Source of the DNA: Pseudomonas fluorescens
GTDB taxonomy: Bacteria; Pseudomonadota; Gammaproteobacteria; Pseudomonadales; Pseudomonadaceae
Assembly (NCBI RefSeq): GCF_001902145.1
Contig: NZ_MRST01000020.1
Coordinates: 186,001 to 250,000, forward strand
DNA: 64,000 nt
Direction: 5' to 3'
The notes below the pieces were generated by a model, which was not told where the DNA came from, made no database searches, and saw only the letters and a list, made by a program, of their open reading frames with translations. The translations under genes were made by a program, and so were the position numbers. Below, in pieces: positions 1 to 8,837 of the stretch (positions are counted from its first letter, which is position 1; every line of letters starts with the position of its first letter).

Positions 1-1121
1 CGGTCGTAGCCAATCACCACGCCCGGTTCCACGGCCACCACGTTGTTGCCGTCATCCCATTGCTCGCGTTCGGCGGCGAAGCTGTTGCCGCCGGTCTCCA
101 CGACACGTAGCGCCTTGAGGTTGAGCGCTGCAGCCACGGTTTCGAGGAAGTTGGTTTTCTCGCGCTGGATGTCGATGCCGTGGGGCTTGCTCTCATCAGG
201 GCGCAGGGTGAAGGGCACGATCTGGTTGACCACTTCGGGGAAAACGGTGACCAGGTCGCGGTCGCAGAAGCTGAACACGGTGTCCAGGTGCATCGCGGCG
301 CGGGATTTGGGCAGGCCGGCAACGATGACGCGTTCCACGGCTTTGTTCTGGAACAGGTTGCGCGCCAGTTGGCCGATGGCCTGGTGGGACGAGCGTTCGC
401 CCATGCCGATCAACACCACACCGTTGCCAATCGGCATCACGTCGCCGCCTTCCAGCGTCGCGGCGCCATGTTCCTGGTCGGGGTCGCCGTACCAGATCTG
501 GAAGTCCGCGTTGGTGAACTCAGGGTGGAATTTATAGATGGCGCTGGTCAGCAGGGTTTCCTGGCGGCGCGCCGGCCAGTACATCGGGTTGAGCGTCACG
601 CCGCCGTAGATCCAGCAAGTGGTGTCGCGGGTGAACTGGGTGTTGGGCAGCGGCGGCAGAATGAAACTGGCGTGGCCGAGAAAATCGCGGAACATCTCGA
701 TGGTCTTGCCACCGAAGCTGCTCGGCAGGTCGTCGGCAGACACGCCGCCAATCAGGTACTCGCTGATTTTGCGCGGCTCCAGGCTGCGCAGCCACGAGCC
801 GACTTCATCGACCAGGCCCAGGCCTACCGTGTTGGCGGTGATCTTGCGTTCCAGAATCCAGTCCAGCGCTTCGGGGTTGGCGACGATGTCGGTGAGCAGG
901 TTGTGCATTTCCAGCACATCAATGTCCCGCTCGCGCATCTTGGTCACGAAGTCGAAGTGGTCGCGCTTGGCCTGGGCCACCCACAGCACGTCATCGAACA
1001 GCAGCTCGTCGCAGTTGTTGGGGGTCAGCCGCTGGTGGGCCAAACCTGGGGAGCACACCATGACTTTGCGCAGTTTGCCGGCTTCGGAATGTACGCCGTA
1101 CTTCACTTTTTCCGTGGTCAT
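1..1121 (-). CDS. arcA: Arginine deiminase (partial, C-terminal end outside window)
   Basis: Hydrolyses arginine to citrulline and ammonia, the first step of the arginine deiminase pathway that makes ATP under oxygen limitation. The visible 373 residues start [20 protein letters not shown]. They carry family motifs: [12 protein letters not shown], the EGGDVMPIG segment and [11 protein letters not shown], whose His and Asp belong to the active site. Family members are about 418 residues, so roughly 45 residues, including the nucleophilic Cys near the C-terminus, lie beyond the left edge. The start is the ATG at 1121. It follows arcD by 24 bases on the same strand, the usual arcDA order; arcB and arcC would be expected just outside the window. 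Confidence 0.96.
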   Translation of the reverse strand, partial: MTTEKVKYGVHSEAGKLRKVMVCSPGLAHQRLTPNNCDELLFDDVLWVAQAKRDHFDFVTKMRERDIDVLEMHNLLTDIVANPEALDWILERKITANTVGLGLVDEVGSWLRSLEPRKISEYLIGGVSADDLPSSFGGKTIEMFRDFLGHASFILPPLPNTQFTRDTTCWIYGGVTLNPMYWPARRQETLLTSAIYKFHPEFTNADFQIWYGDPDQEHGAATLEGGDVMPIGNGVVLIGMGERSSHQAIGQLARNLFQNKAVERVIVAGLPKSRAAMHLDTVFSFCDRDLVTVFPEVVNQIVPFTLRPDESKPHGIDIQREKTNFLETVAAALNLKALRVVETGGNSFAAEREQWDDGNNVVAVEPGVVIGYD

Positions 1122-1145
1122 TACAGATCCTCCAGTGAACAACAA

Positions 1146-2573
1146 TTACAGGGTCAGGAAGCCGTCGTAGAGCCCATAGGCCGCCACCAGGGCGCCAATG
1201 ACCACGGCGGCGAAAATCAGCTTCTCGACGGGGGTGAAAATCGGTTTGCCCAGTTCACGCTTGGCCTTGGCGAACAGGATCGCGCCGGGGGCGTAGAGCA
1301 GGGCGGAGAGCAGCAGGTATTTGGTGCCGCCGGCATACAGCAGCCAGATCGCATAGATCAGGGCGATGGCGCCGATGAACAGGTCTTTCCTGCGCTCTTT
1401 GAGGGCGTTCTCGTAGGTCTCGCCGCGCACCGCCAGCAGCAGGGCATAGGCCGCCGACCACAGGTAAGGCACCAGGATCATCGAGGTGGCGAGGTAGATC
1501 AGTGACAGGTAGGTGCTGGCGGAAAACAGCGTGATCACCAGGAATATCTGCACCATTGCGTTGGTCAGCCACAGGGCGTTGACCGGCACGTGGTTGGCGT
1601 TCTCCTTGCGCAGGAACTCCGGCATGGTGTGGTCCTTGGCGGCGGCGAACATGATCTCCGCACACAACAGCACCCAGGACAGCAGCGCGCCGAGCAGGGA
1701 AATGATCAAGCCCACGCTGATCAGCACCGCGCCCCAGTGGCCTACGACATGCTCCAGCACGGCGGCCATCGACGGGTTCTGCAGCTTGGCCAGTTCCGGC
1801 TGGGTCATGATCCCCAGGGACAGCACGTTCACCAGCATCAGGAACAGCAAGACGGTGATAAAGCCGATCACGGTGGCCTTGCCCACGTCGCTGCGTTTCT
1901 CGGCGCGGGACGAGAAGATGCTCGCGCCTTCGATGCCGATAAACACCCACACGGTGACCAGCATCATGTTGCGCACCTGGTTCATCACACTGCCCAGGTC
2001 AGGGTTTTTCACGCCCCAGATGTCGGCGGTGAAGATGTCCAGCTTGAACGCGAACAGCGCGATGAGCACGAACAGCAGCAGCGGCACCACCTTGGCGACG
2101 GTGGTCACCAGGTTGATGAACGCCGCTTCCTTGATCCCGCGCAGCACCAGAAAATGCACGGCCCATAACAGCACTGACGCAGCGATCACCGCCGTCGGGG
2201 TATTGCCCTCGCCAAAGACCGGAAAGAAGTAGCCCAGGGTGCTGAACAGCAAGACGAAGTAGCCGACGTTGCCCAGCCAGGCGCTGATCCAGTAACCCCA
2301 GGCGGACGAAAAGCCCATGTAGTCGCCGAAACCGGCCTTGGCGTAGGCATATACCCCGCCGTCGAGGTCAGGCTTGCGGTTGGCGAGGGTCTGGAACACG
2401 AAGGCGAGGGTCAACATGCCGATGGCGGTAATTACCCAGCCGATCAACACCGCACCGACATCGGCGCTGGCGGCCATGTTTTGTGGCAATGAAAAGATGC
2501 CGCCGCCAATCATCGAACCGACGACAAGTGCGACCAGGGCGCCTAATCGAAGTTTTCCGGGAGTTTCAGACAT
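1146..2573 (-). CDS. arcD: Arginine/ornithine antiporter
   Basis: Inner-membrane APC-superfamily exchanger that imports arginine and exports ornithine for the deiminase pathway. The protein is 475 residues with about 12-13 hydrophobic segments and the N-terminal signature GSMIGGGIFSLPQNMA. I chose the ATG at 2573 (MSETPGKLRLG) because GGAG lies seven bases upstream and because it aligns with the start of the paralogue at 2969; an in-frame upstream start at 2630 would add 19 residues without a clear ribosome site. It lies directly upstream of arcA in one operon. No full ANR box was found upstream, only a TTGAT half-site on the minus strand near 2745-2757. Confidence 0.93.
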   Translation of the reverse strand: MSETPGKLRLGALVALVVGSMIGGGIFSLPQNMAASADVGAVLIGWVITAIGMLTLAFVFQTLANRKPDLDGGVYAYAKAGFGDYMGFSSAWGYWISAWLGNVGYFVLLFSTLGYFFPVFGEGNTPTAVIAASVLLWAVHFLVLRGIKEAAFINLVTTVAKVVPLLLFVLIALFAFKLDIFTADIWGVKNPDLGSVMNQVRNMMLVTVWVFIGIEGASIFSSRAEKRSDVGKATVIGFITVLLFLMLVNVLSLGIMTQPELAKLQNPSMAAVLEHVVGHWGAVLISVGLIISLLGALLSWVLLCAEIMFAAAKDHTMPEFLRKENANHVPVNALWLTNAMVQIFLVITLFSASTYLSLIYLATSMILVPYLWSAAYALLLAVRGETYENALKERRKDLFIGAIALIYAIWLLYAGGTKYLLLSALLYAPGAILFAKAKRELGKPIFTPVEKLIFAAVVIGALVAAYGLYDGFLTL

Positions 2574-2692
2574 TGCATGACTCCAATGCAGGAGAAGAGA
2601 GACCACAGAATAATTCCGTGCGCTAATCAAACAGCTGACTCAGATCACTTCATTGGCACATTCCATTGTGAATTAACGACTTAGGGTGAGGT

Positions 2693-2717
2693 TTTGCGGG
2701 CAAGAAAATCCCGCAAA
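2693..2717. promoter_or_regulatory. Perfect 8-bp inverted repeat in the arcD intergenic region
   Basis: TTTGCGGG at 2693-2700 is followed after 9 bases by CCCGCAAA at 2710-2717. It could be a regulator site or, in the leftward transcript, a 5' UTR hairpin 120 bases before arcD. The binding factor is unknown. Confidence 0.45.
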
Positions 2718-2821
2718 GACGCTGGGTAGAGCGCTCTTTGCTTTATGGTTAATCAATTGGTTGGGGCATGGGTGTTGACGCTAGTTCTTATTTGCGAATG
2801 TGCAAATTTTTTGTGCGTTGT

Positions 2822-2851
2822 TTGACGAGTACTTCATAATTGACGTATTTA
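2822..2851 (+). promoter_or_regulatory. Possible sigma-70 promoter of the second arcD
   Basis: TTGACG (2822-2827) and TATTTA (2846-2851) are separated by 18 bases, in an AT-rich stretch about 118 bases before the start codon. A second TTGACG occurs inside the spacer at 2840-2845, so the exact -35 is uncertain. Confidence 0.4.
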
Positions 2852-2968
2852 AATTCTAAATAAGCCTAAACTTCGTACCTTTACATATCCTTATGTTATG
2901 ACAACGTCATTAATTTGAATTACTTGCGTGCGCAGTTGTCGGCCAACCGTTTATTTCGAGGAACCTGC

Positions 2969-4396
2969 ATGACCCAACCCGCCCAGAAACTCCGGCTCAG
3001 TGCCCTGATCGCCCTGGTGGTGGGCTCGATGATTGGCGGCGGGATTTTCTCACTGCCGCAAAACATGGCCGCCCGTGCCGAAGTGGGCGCCATACTGATC
3101 GGCTGGGCAATCACCGCCATTGGCATGCTGACCCTGGCCTTTGTGTTCCAGACCCTGGCGAACCGTAAGCCCGAATTGGATTCCGGGGTCTATGCGTATG
3201 CCAAGGCGGGTTTCGGCGACTACATGGGTTTTTCGTCCGCCTGGGGTTACTGGATCAGTGCGTGGATGGGCAACGTCGGTTATTTCGTCTTGCTGTTCAG
3301 CACCCTCGGCTACTTTTTTCCGGCGTTCGGCCAGGGCAATACCCCGCTCGCCATTGGCTGCGCGTCGCTGTTGTTGTGGGCTGTGCATTTTCTGGTGATG
3401 CGCGGGATCAAAGAGGCGGCGTTCATCAACCAAGTCACTACGGTGGCGAAGATCGTGCCGCTGCTGATGTTTATCGTGATCGCCGCCGTTGCGTTCAAGG
3501 CGGATATTTTCACTCGCGATATCTGGGGCCTGGGCAATCCGCAGATGGGCAGCGTGGTCGAGCAGGTGCGCCATATGATGCTGGTCACGGTGTTCGTATT
3601 CATCGGGATCGAAGGCGCCAGTGTGTATTCAGCGCGGGCTCAGAAGCGCTCGGATGTCGGGCGTGCCACCGTGATTGGTTTCGTCGGCGTGCTGGCCTTG
3701 CTGGTGCTGGTGAATGTGCTGTCCCTGGGCATCATGAGCCAGCCGGAGCTGGCGCAATTACAGAACCCGTCCCTGGCGGGGGTGTTGGAGCATATCGTCG
3801 GGCCTTGGGGCGCGGTACTGATCAGTATCGGCCTGGCGGTTTCGCTGCTCGGGGCGCTGCTGTCATGGGCGCTGCTGTGCGCGGAAATCCTCTATGCCAC
3901 CGCCCAGGACAAGACCATGCCGGCGTTCCTGAAGAAGGAAAACGCCAATCAGGTGCCGGTCAATGCCTTGTGGCTGACCAACGTGATGATCCAGGCGTTC
4001 TTGGTGATCACGCTGTTTTCAGCCAGCACCTACACCACCCTGATCTACCTGGCGTCGTCGATGATCCTGGTGCCTTACTTGTGGTCGGCGGCCTATGCGG
4101 TGCTGTTGAGCGCACGCGGCGAAACCTATGCAGGCTGGCAGGGTCGGCGCATGAAAGATCTGCTGGTGGGGCTGATTGCCCTCGGCTATGCGATCTGGCT
4201 GCTGTATGCGGGGGGCTTGAAGTACTTGCTGCTGTCGGCGTTGCTGTACGCACCGGGTGTGATCCTGTTTGCCCTGGCCAAGCGCGAGCAGGGCAAACCC
4301 TTGTTTACCACCGTGGAAAAAGGCATTTTCGGCGGCGTGATCGCGGGCGCCGGGTTGGCCGCGTATGGGTTGTACAGCGGAGTATTGTCATTGTGA
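2969..4396 (+). CDS. arcD: Second arginine/ornithine antiporter paralogue
   Basis: A 475-residue APC-type antiporter, the same length as the protein at 1146-2573 and very similar to it along its whole length (shared GSMIGGGIFSLPQNMA, WGYWISAW, HFLVxRGIKEAAFIN and FSASTYxxLIYLA segments). The ATG at 2969 is preceded by GAGG at 2958-2961. It is transcribed away from arcDA. Its stop codon overlaps the GTG start of the DNA glycosylase gene by four bases, so the two are probably translationally coupled. Function as an arginine/ornithine exchanger is inferred from the family; the copy could have a different preference among basic amino acids. Confidence 0.88.
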   Translation: MTQPAQKLRLSALIALVVGSMIGGGIFSLPQNMAARAEVGAILIGWAITAIGMLTLAFVFQTLANRKPELDSGVYAYAKAGFGDYMGFSSAWGYWISAWMGNVGYFVLLFSTLGYFFPAFGQGNTPLAIGCASLLLWAVHFLVMRGIKEAAFINQVTTVAKIVPLLMFIVIAAVAFKADIFTRDIWGLGNPQMGSVVEQVRHMMLVTVFVFIGIEGASVYSARAQKRSDVGRATVIGFVGVLALLVLVNVLSLGIMSQPELAQLQNPSLAGVLEHIVGPWGAVLISIGLAVSLLGALLSWALLCAEILYATAQDKTMPAFLKKENANQVPVNALWLTNVMIQAFLVITLFSASTYTTLIYLASSMILVPYLWSAAYAVLLSARGETYAGWQGRRMKDLLVGLIALGYAIWLLYAGGLKYLLLSALLYAPGVILFALAKREQGKPLFTTVEKGIFGGVIAGAGLAAYGLYSGVLSL

Positions 4397-5244
4397 AGTT
4401 GGCGTATCAAGGGCCCTACGACTGGGCGGCGATGCTGGGTTTCTTATCGGCGCGGGCGATTACCGGGTTGGAAACCGTGGTCGCCGGCGTATATCGACGC
4501 AGCATCAGTGTGGCTGGGCGATATGGCTGGGTCAGCGTCGAACCGGGTGCGGGGGATTGGCTGGAGGTGACGGTCGACTTTCCTGAGCCTGCCGCCATGC
4601 CCGAGATCGAGCAGCGCTTGCGCAGGATGTTTGATCTGGATGCCGTGCCTGAGGTAATCAACGCGCAATTGGCGCAGGACCCCCTGATGGCGCAACTGGT
4701 TACGGCCCGCCCTGGCCTGCGGTTGCCTGGCACCTGGGATGGGTTGGAACTGGCGATTCGCGCGGTGCTGGGCCAGCAGATCACCGTAGTGGCGGCGATT
4801 CGCCTGGCGGGCAAACTGGTGGCGCAGTATGGCCAGACCCTGCCAACCCCGCACGCCGGTATTACCCACCTGTTCCCGGCACCTGAGGTGCTGGCGGCGG
4901 CGGACCTGGCCACCCTGGGCATGCCCAAGGCGCGAGGCCGTACCTTGTCTGGTGTGGCCCAGGCGCTGTTGGATGATCCTCAGCTTTTCGAACCCAAGGC
5001 CAGCCTCAAGGACGGCGTTGCACAGTTGGTGGCGTTGCCGGGGATTGGAGAGTGGACCGCGCAGTACATCGCCATGCGCCAGTTGCGTGAGGCGGATGCG
5101 TTTGCGTCGGGGGATATCGGGCTGATCAATGCCTTGGCGGCCTTGGAAGGTGGGCCGGTGTCGGCGCGGCAGTTATTGGCGCGGGCCGAGGCGTGGCGGC
5201 CGTTGAGGGCGTATGCGGCGCAGCATTTGTGGACAACCCTGTAG
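4393..5244 (+). CDS. alkA: DNA-3-methyladenine glycosylase II, AlkA-type
   Basis: Base-excision repair enzyme that removes alkylated purines from DNA. The 283-residue protein has an AlkA N-terminal domain and an HhH-GPD domain: the hairpin LVALPGIGEWTAQYIAMR is followed by SGDIGL, where Asp241 is the expected catalytic aspartate. It lacks the Ada-type N-terminal regulatory domain. The GTG start at 4393 overlaps the arcD stop (GTGA), which implies coupling to a transporter gene rather than to ada. The stop TAG at 5242-5244 is contributed by the end of the adjacent REP element (CTGTAG), so the last Leu codon and the stop lie in repeat DNA. Confidence 0.9.
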   Translation: MKLAYQGPYDWAAMLGFLSARAITGLETVVAGVYRRSISVAGRYGWVSVEPGAGDWLEVTVDFPEPAAMPEIEQRLRRMFDLDAVPEVINAQLAQDPLMAQLVTARPGLRLPGTWDGLELAIRAVLGQQITVVAAIRLAGKLVAQYGQTLPTPHAGITHLFPAPEVLAAADLATLGMPKARGRTLSGVAQALLDDPQLFEPKASLKDGVAQLVALPGIGEWTAQYIAMRQLREADAFASGDIGLINALAALEGGPVSARQLLARAEAWRPLRAYAAQHLWTTL

Positions 5245-5340
5245 GAGCGAGCTTGCTCGCGAAAAACCTGAGAACGCCGCTGTGTATCAGGTTTCCCGCG
5301 TTATCGTTGGCGACCTTCGCGAGCAAGCTCGCTCCTACAG
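5239..5340. repeat. REPIN, GTAGGAGCGAGC type
   Basis: Two REP sequences in inverted orientation: GTAGGAGCGAGCTTGCTCGC at the left, its reverse complement at the right, and about 55 bases between. The left end overlaps the alkA stop codon. It lies between the convergent alkA and CoA-transferase genes, where it could form a hairpin in either transcript. Confidence 0.9.
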
Positions 5341-5348
5341 GGTATCAG

Positions 5349-6698
5349 TCACCACTGTGGCCGGTGCGAGCCCAGTTCCACCGCCGGCAAATCCCACTGC
5401 AACGGCGTGCCACTGATGCTCAGCGGCGCGAGTAGTCGATGAGCCTGGCCCCAGGCTGTCTGCTCCACCACCAGGCCTTGGTCATTGATGTCTTCCTCAC
5501 GCAATGCCGCTTGCTGTGGCACTTGCCCGGCCTCCACCAGCAATTTCGCGGTGCGTGCCAACGACAAGCGCGCCGAACCGCCACGGCCAGTTTCCAGGCG
5601 CTCGGCCAAAGCCCGAATCGCACTGGCGGCCATCAGGTAGCCGGTGGCGTGATCCAGCGCCTGCACCGGTAGCGGCAGCGGTTTATCTGCCTGTTTCCAA
5701 GCCATGCCAGCCTCGGCAATCCCGCTGCTCATCTGCACCAGGCTGTCAAAGCCGCGACGATTACGCCATGGGCCGCTCCAGCCATAGGCGTTGAGGCTGA
5801 CGTCGATCAGGCCGGGGGCGATGCGCTGTCGTTCGCCAAGGGTATAACCCAGTTGCTCCAGGGCATCGGCGCGATAACCGTGGAACAGGATGTCGGCGTC
5901 CTTGAGCAACGCTTCGAACACCTGGCGGTCGTCGTGGCTCTTTAGATCAAGGCGAGTGCAGCGTTTGCCCAAGGTCATTTCCGGGACGACGCCAGGTTCG
6001 TTCCAGGTGGGCGAGTCGATACGCAGTACGTCGGCACCCAAGCCGGCGAGGAAACGACTGGCCACCGGGCCGGCTAGCACCCGGGTCAAATCCAGCACCT
6101 TGATGCCAGCCAGTGGACGCGCCGCAAAACCGAGCCAGGGTTTGTCGGTGCCGGGTTCGAAGACCTGGCGCTGGATCAACGCCTCGGCGTTTACCGCCAA
6201 ACCTTGGGGATGCTGCTGCCAGGCTTGCCAGCTACGCATCTGCGCCGCACAACCGCCCGCATCGACAACCGCCTGTTCCAGTTCGGCGGCTTTCCAGGTC
6301 GCGACTCTACTCGCCATCGCTGCGCGATCAGCGGCAGGTCCCAATACCCGCTCGGCCGCTGCGCGATGATGGGGCGCGTTGGTGTGCAGGCGGATCCAGC
6401 CATCGACGCTGGAGTAATCACCCGCTACCGGGTCCCACAAAGGCGGCACTTGCCACCCCACGGGGCGAATCGACGAGGAGAACCACAACGAGGCCAGGCG
6501 CCGATCCACGCTGACGCTGGGCAGGCGGCCGGTTTGTTGCTCAATCAACTGGGCGACGGCCTGGCCCGCGGCGCCGATGCTGGCGGCCGCCAGGTCTGTC
6601 ACGGCGAAGGTCGAGGGCAAGGCACCGGCCTGGGTCAGGAGCAGTGGGGCGTGCGGTAAAGCGAGTGCGGCTTGGATGGGAGTCAGCAGGTCAGTCAT
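5349..6698 (-). CDS. CaiB/BaiF family CoA-transferase
   Basis: A 449-residue class III CoA-transferase, the family that moves CoA between carboxylic acids (for example carnitine, formate/oxalate or 2-methylacyl-CoA enzymes). Evidence is the LAGIKVLDLTRVLAGPVASR motif, the RIDSPTWNEPG stretch, LDLKSHDDRQVFEALLKDAD and RRGFDSLVQMSSGIA. The N-terminal 170 residues form an extra half-domain preceding the CoA-transferase signature, as in the long two-part members of the family. Start is the ATG at 6698, with GGAGG seven bases upstream; a TTG at 6701 is adjacent. It is monocistronic as far as can be seen, and the substrate cannot be told from sequence. Confidence 0.85.
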   Translation of the reverse strand: MTDLLTPIQAALALPHAPLLLTQAGALPSTFAVTDLAAASIGAAGQAVAQLIEQQTGRLPSVSVDRRLASLWFSSSIRPVGWQVPPLWDPVAGDYSSVDGWIRLHTNAPHHRAAAERVLGPAADRAAMASRVATWKAAELEQAVVDAGGCAAQMRSWQAWQQHPQGLAVNAEALIQRQVFEPGTDKPWLGFAARPLAGIKVLDLTRVLAGPVASRFLAGLGADVLRIDSPTWNEPGVVPEMTLGKRCTRLDLKSHDDRQVFEALLKDADILFHGYRADALEQLGYTLGERQRIAPGLIDVSLNAYGWSGPWRNRRGFDSLVQMSSGIAEAGMAWKQADKPLPLPVQALDHATGYLMAASAIRALAERLETGRGGSARLSLARTAKLLVEAGQVPQQAALREEDINDQGLVVEQTAWGQAHRLLAPLSISGTPLQWDLPAVELGSHRPQW

Positions 6699-6735
6699 CA
6701 AAGGCCCTCCGTAAGAGAAGGGCCACTATAGAAGA

Positions 6736-8082
6736 TCATCCCACCGGTGTGGCAACCCCAGGGATCAAGGGCAGTTCGATGCTGGCGATAAAGCCGCCAT
6801 CGGGATGGTTGGCCAGGATCAGGTTGCCGCCGTGGCGCTCGGCGGCGCGACGAGCGATGGCCAAGCCCAGGCCATGGCCTTGGGCGGTCTGGCCGGGGGC
6901 ACGGTAGAACGGCTCGCCCAATTGGCTCAGGTGCTCGGCCTCCACGCCGGGGCCGTGGTCGCGTACGCTGATCAGAATGCGCCCGTCTTGATGCCGGGCC
7001 TGCAATTCAATCGGTTCGCCAACCGGGTTGAAGCGCTGGGCATTGCGCAGCAGGTTATCCACGGCGCGTTCGATCATGGTCGGCCAGCCTTTAAGCTGCA
7101 AATCATTGGCAGTCGTCAGTTGCACCACTTGCTCGGGGGCACTGAGTTGGGCGTCCTTTTGCAGCGTTCTAAGCAACGGGTTGAGGTCGATGTCTTCTGC
7201 GCTGGCGTTGTCGGCGTCGACCCGTGCCAATACCAGAATCTCGCTGATCAAGGCTTCCAGGCGATCGCATTCGCGGGTCAGGCGCGGCCAGAGTTTTTCC
7301 CGTTCTTCGGGGCTGGCGCGTTCGGCCAGGGCCAGGGCGATACGCAAGCGTGCCAGGGGCGAGCGCAGTTCGTGGGAGACGTCGCGCAGCAACTGGCGCT
7401 GGCTGCCGATCAGGCTTTGCAGGCGGGCGCCCATGCGGTTGAAGTCGTTGGCCAGCACGCCGAACTCATCACGCCGATTGGCCAGCTGCGCCAGGCTGTT
7501 TTGCTGATAGGTGGTTTGCCCCAGGTCATGCACCGCGCCGCGCAGACGGCTCAGAGGGCGGGTGATGGACAAGGTCACCAGCAGGCTGAACAGGGTCAGC
7601 ACCACCAGGGTAATCGCCAATGCACTGAGCGGCCACAGCAGGCTGCTGCGGTGCCAGGCGTCCAGCTCCGGGTGAGGAATACGGTAGATCAGCAGGTAGG
7701 TATCGCCGGTTTTGTCACTGGTGTACTCGGCGGTCAGGCGTCGCCACGGCAGGTGGCCATCCTGGCTGTCGTTCTGCCGGGCTTCGAAGGCGGCGGCGCG
7801 GCGCGGGAAGGTGCCGCGCACCACCGGCTCGCCGCTTTCGTTAAGCACTTGCACGTCGATGTGGTACTGGCGTTTGCGCTGCTGCAGCAACTCTTGGGCG
7901 GCGTCTTCGCCCTGGGTTTCGTAGAGCTGCGTCCACTCTTGGGCCAGGTTGTTGAGGCCAGGGTGGCGGCTGAGAATCCAGGCGTCCTGGTTGAGCATGT
8001 GCCCAAGCAGGATCGACAAACCGGCAACCAGGGCGATGGCCAGCCAGAAACTCGCCAGGATACGCCAGAACAATGAACGCAC
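6736..8082 (-). CDS. cpxA: Cpx-like sensor histidine kinase
   Basis: Inner-membrane sensor kinase of a two-component envelope-stress system. The 448-residue protein has one membrane helix at about residues 8-28, a periplasmic domain to about 145, a second helix at about 148-172, a HAMP linker, a HisKA domain with His237 in DVSHELRSP, and a HATPase domain with the N box (DNLLRNAQRF) and G boxes (DHGPGV, GHGLGLAIARR). The start is a GTG at 8082 with GAGGG upstream. It lies 64 bases after a Spy-like gene and in the same direction as a CpxR-like regulator. The order regulator, small periplasmic protein, kinase matches the locus called cpxR-PA3205-cpxA in P. aeruginosa. Confidence 0.85.
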   Translation of the reverse strand: MRSLFWRILASFWLAIALVAGLSILLGHMLNQDAWILSRHPGLNNLAQEWTQLYETQGEDAAQELLQQRKRQYHIDVQVLNESGEPVVRGTFPRRAAAFEARQNDSQDGHLPWRRLTAEYTSDKTGDTYLLIYRIPHPELDAWHRSSLLWPLSALAITLVVLTLFSLLVTLSITRPLSRLRGAVHDLGQTTYQQNSLAQLANRRDEFGVLANDFNRMGARLQSLIGSQRQLLRDVSHELRSPLARLRIALALAERASPEEREKLWPRLTRECDRLEALISEILVLARVDADNASAEDIDLNPLLRTLQKDAQLSAPEQVVQLTTANDLQLKGWPTMIERAVDNLLRNAQRFNPVGEPIELQARHQDGRILISVRDHGPGVEAEHLSQLGEPFYRAPGQTAQGHGLGLAIARRAAERHGGNLILANHPDGGFIASIELPLIPGVATPVG

Positions 8083-8146
8083 AGGAAACCCTCAAACAGG
8101 AAAAGCCCAGCGGCGCGAACCACTGGGCTGGGGTGAAGCTAGGCCA

Positions 8147-8605
8147 TTATTGCGCTTTTTGCGCTTGCTGGGCTTTCCAGTCCTGGAACTCTTTCCATTC
8201 GGCGCGGCGCTCGGCTTGCTTCTTGACGATCTCGTCGTACTTCTTCTGTTGGTCGGGCTTGAGCACGGCACGGATATCGGTCTGGGTTTTCTGCTTGCCG
8301 GCGGCGATTTCGTCCTGCATGGCCTTCTGGTCAGCGGCTGGGAGTTTGTCCAGGTATTTTTTGACCAGGTCTTTGCGGGCGTGCCATTGGTCACCCATCA
8401 GCTTGCGGATCTGCTCGCGCTGTTCCTTGCTCAAGTCCAGCTGGCTGAGCGGGCCGCCTTTGCCACGCGGACCGTGTTCACCGTGGCCTGGGCCGCCCAT
8501 CATGTGGCTTTCAGGACCACCCATCGGGCCTGGGCCTTCCGGCATTGCCATGGCAACGGTGGGCAGGGCAGTGGCGAACATCAAAGCGATAAGGGTCTTG
8601 CGCAT
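8147..8605 (-). CDS. Spy/CpxP-like periplasmic LTXXQ protein
   Basis: A 152-residue exported protein with a cleavable signal peptide (MRKTLIALMFATALPTVAMA), a Gly/Pro/Met/His-rich stretch at about residues 21-50, and an alpha-helical charged body containing two degenerate LTXXQ motifs (LDLSKEQ and LKPDQQ). Members of this family act as periplasmic chaperones or as feedback inhibitors of CpxA. Its place between the regulator and kinase genes fits a CpxP-like role. The Met/His-rich segment could bind copper or another metal. A TTTAC direct repeat lies 81-96 bases upstream, consistent with control by the neighbouring regulator. Confidence 0.85.
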   Translation of the reverse strand: MRKTLIALMFATALPTVAMAMPEGPGPMGGPESHMMGGPGHGEHGPRGKGGPLSQLDLSKEQREQIRKLMGDQWHARKDLVKKYLDKLPAADQKAMQDEIAAGKQKTQTDIRAVLKPDQQKKYDEIVKKQAERRAEWKEFQDWKAQQAQKAQ

Positions 8606-8685
8606 GGTGATTCTCCTGTCTCTATTCCGGTGAGTCCGGATGTGAGTAGGTTACGCAGGGCAAGGTCAGCGGCGGTCAGGGGAGG

Positions 8686-8701
8686 GTAAAGCTTCGGTAA
8701 A
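8686..8701. promoter_or_regulatory. CpxR-type direct repeat
   Basis: On the plus strand GTAAA at 8686-8690 and GTAAA at 8697-8701 are separated by 6 bases, an 11-base period equal to one helical turn. The E. coli CpxR consensus is GTAAA-N5-GTAAA. It lies upstream of the Spy-like gene, in the gap after the regulator gene, which suggests autoregulation of the spy-cpxA part of the operon. Confidence 0.55.
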
Positions 8702-8735
8702 GACGGTTTTGATAGAAGCTGACAAAACCCTGTCT

Positions 8736-8837
8736 CTGTAGGAGCGAGCTTGCTCGCGAAGAGCGTAGAGGCACCGCGTTTAATCAGGATGCCTGCGTTA
8801 TCGTTGGCGTTTTTCGCGAGCAAGCTCGCTCCTACAG
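8736..8837. repeat. REPIN, GTAGGAGCGAGC type
   Basis: Paired inverted REP copies, the same type as at 5239-5340. The right end overlaps the last codons of the response-regulator gene: CTGTAG read on the minus strand supplies its terminal Leu codon and TAG stop. Confidence 0.9.

Larger units (their letters stand above)
2574..2968. other. Divergent intergenic region between the two arcD genes
   Basis: This 395-base AT-rich stretch holds no gene. It must carry the promoters of arcDA (leftward) and of the second arcD (rightward). I see a perfect inverted repeat at 2693-2717, a plausible rightward promoter at 2822-2851, and a TTGAT half-site on the minus strand near 2745-2757 that matches only one arm of an ANR/FNR box. 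Confidence 0.8.

Noticed and set aside
180..1505. Plus-strand open frame of 441 codons opposite arcA and the arcD end
   Set aside because: Antisense shadow of arcA; composition is typical of reverse-strand GC-rich frames and no motif is present.
2744..2757. ANR/FNR box before arcD
   Set aside because: Only one half-site (TTGAT) matches on the minus strand. The other half (CATAA) does not, so I did not annotate a box.
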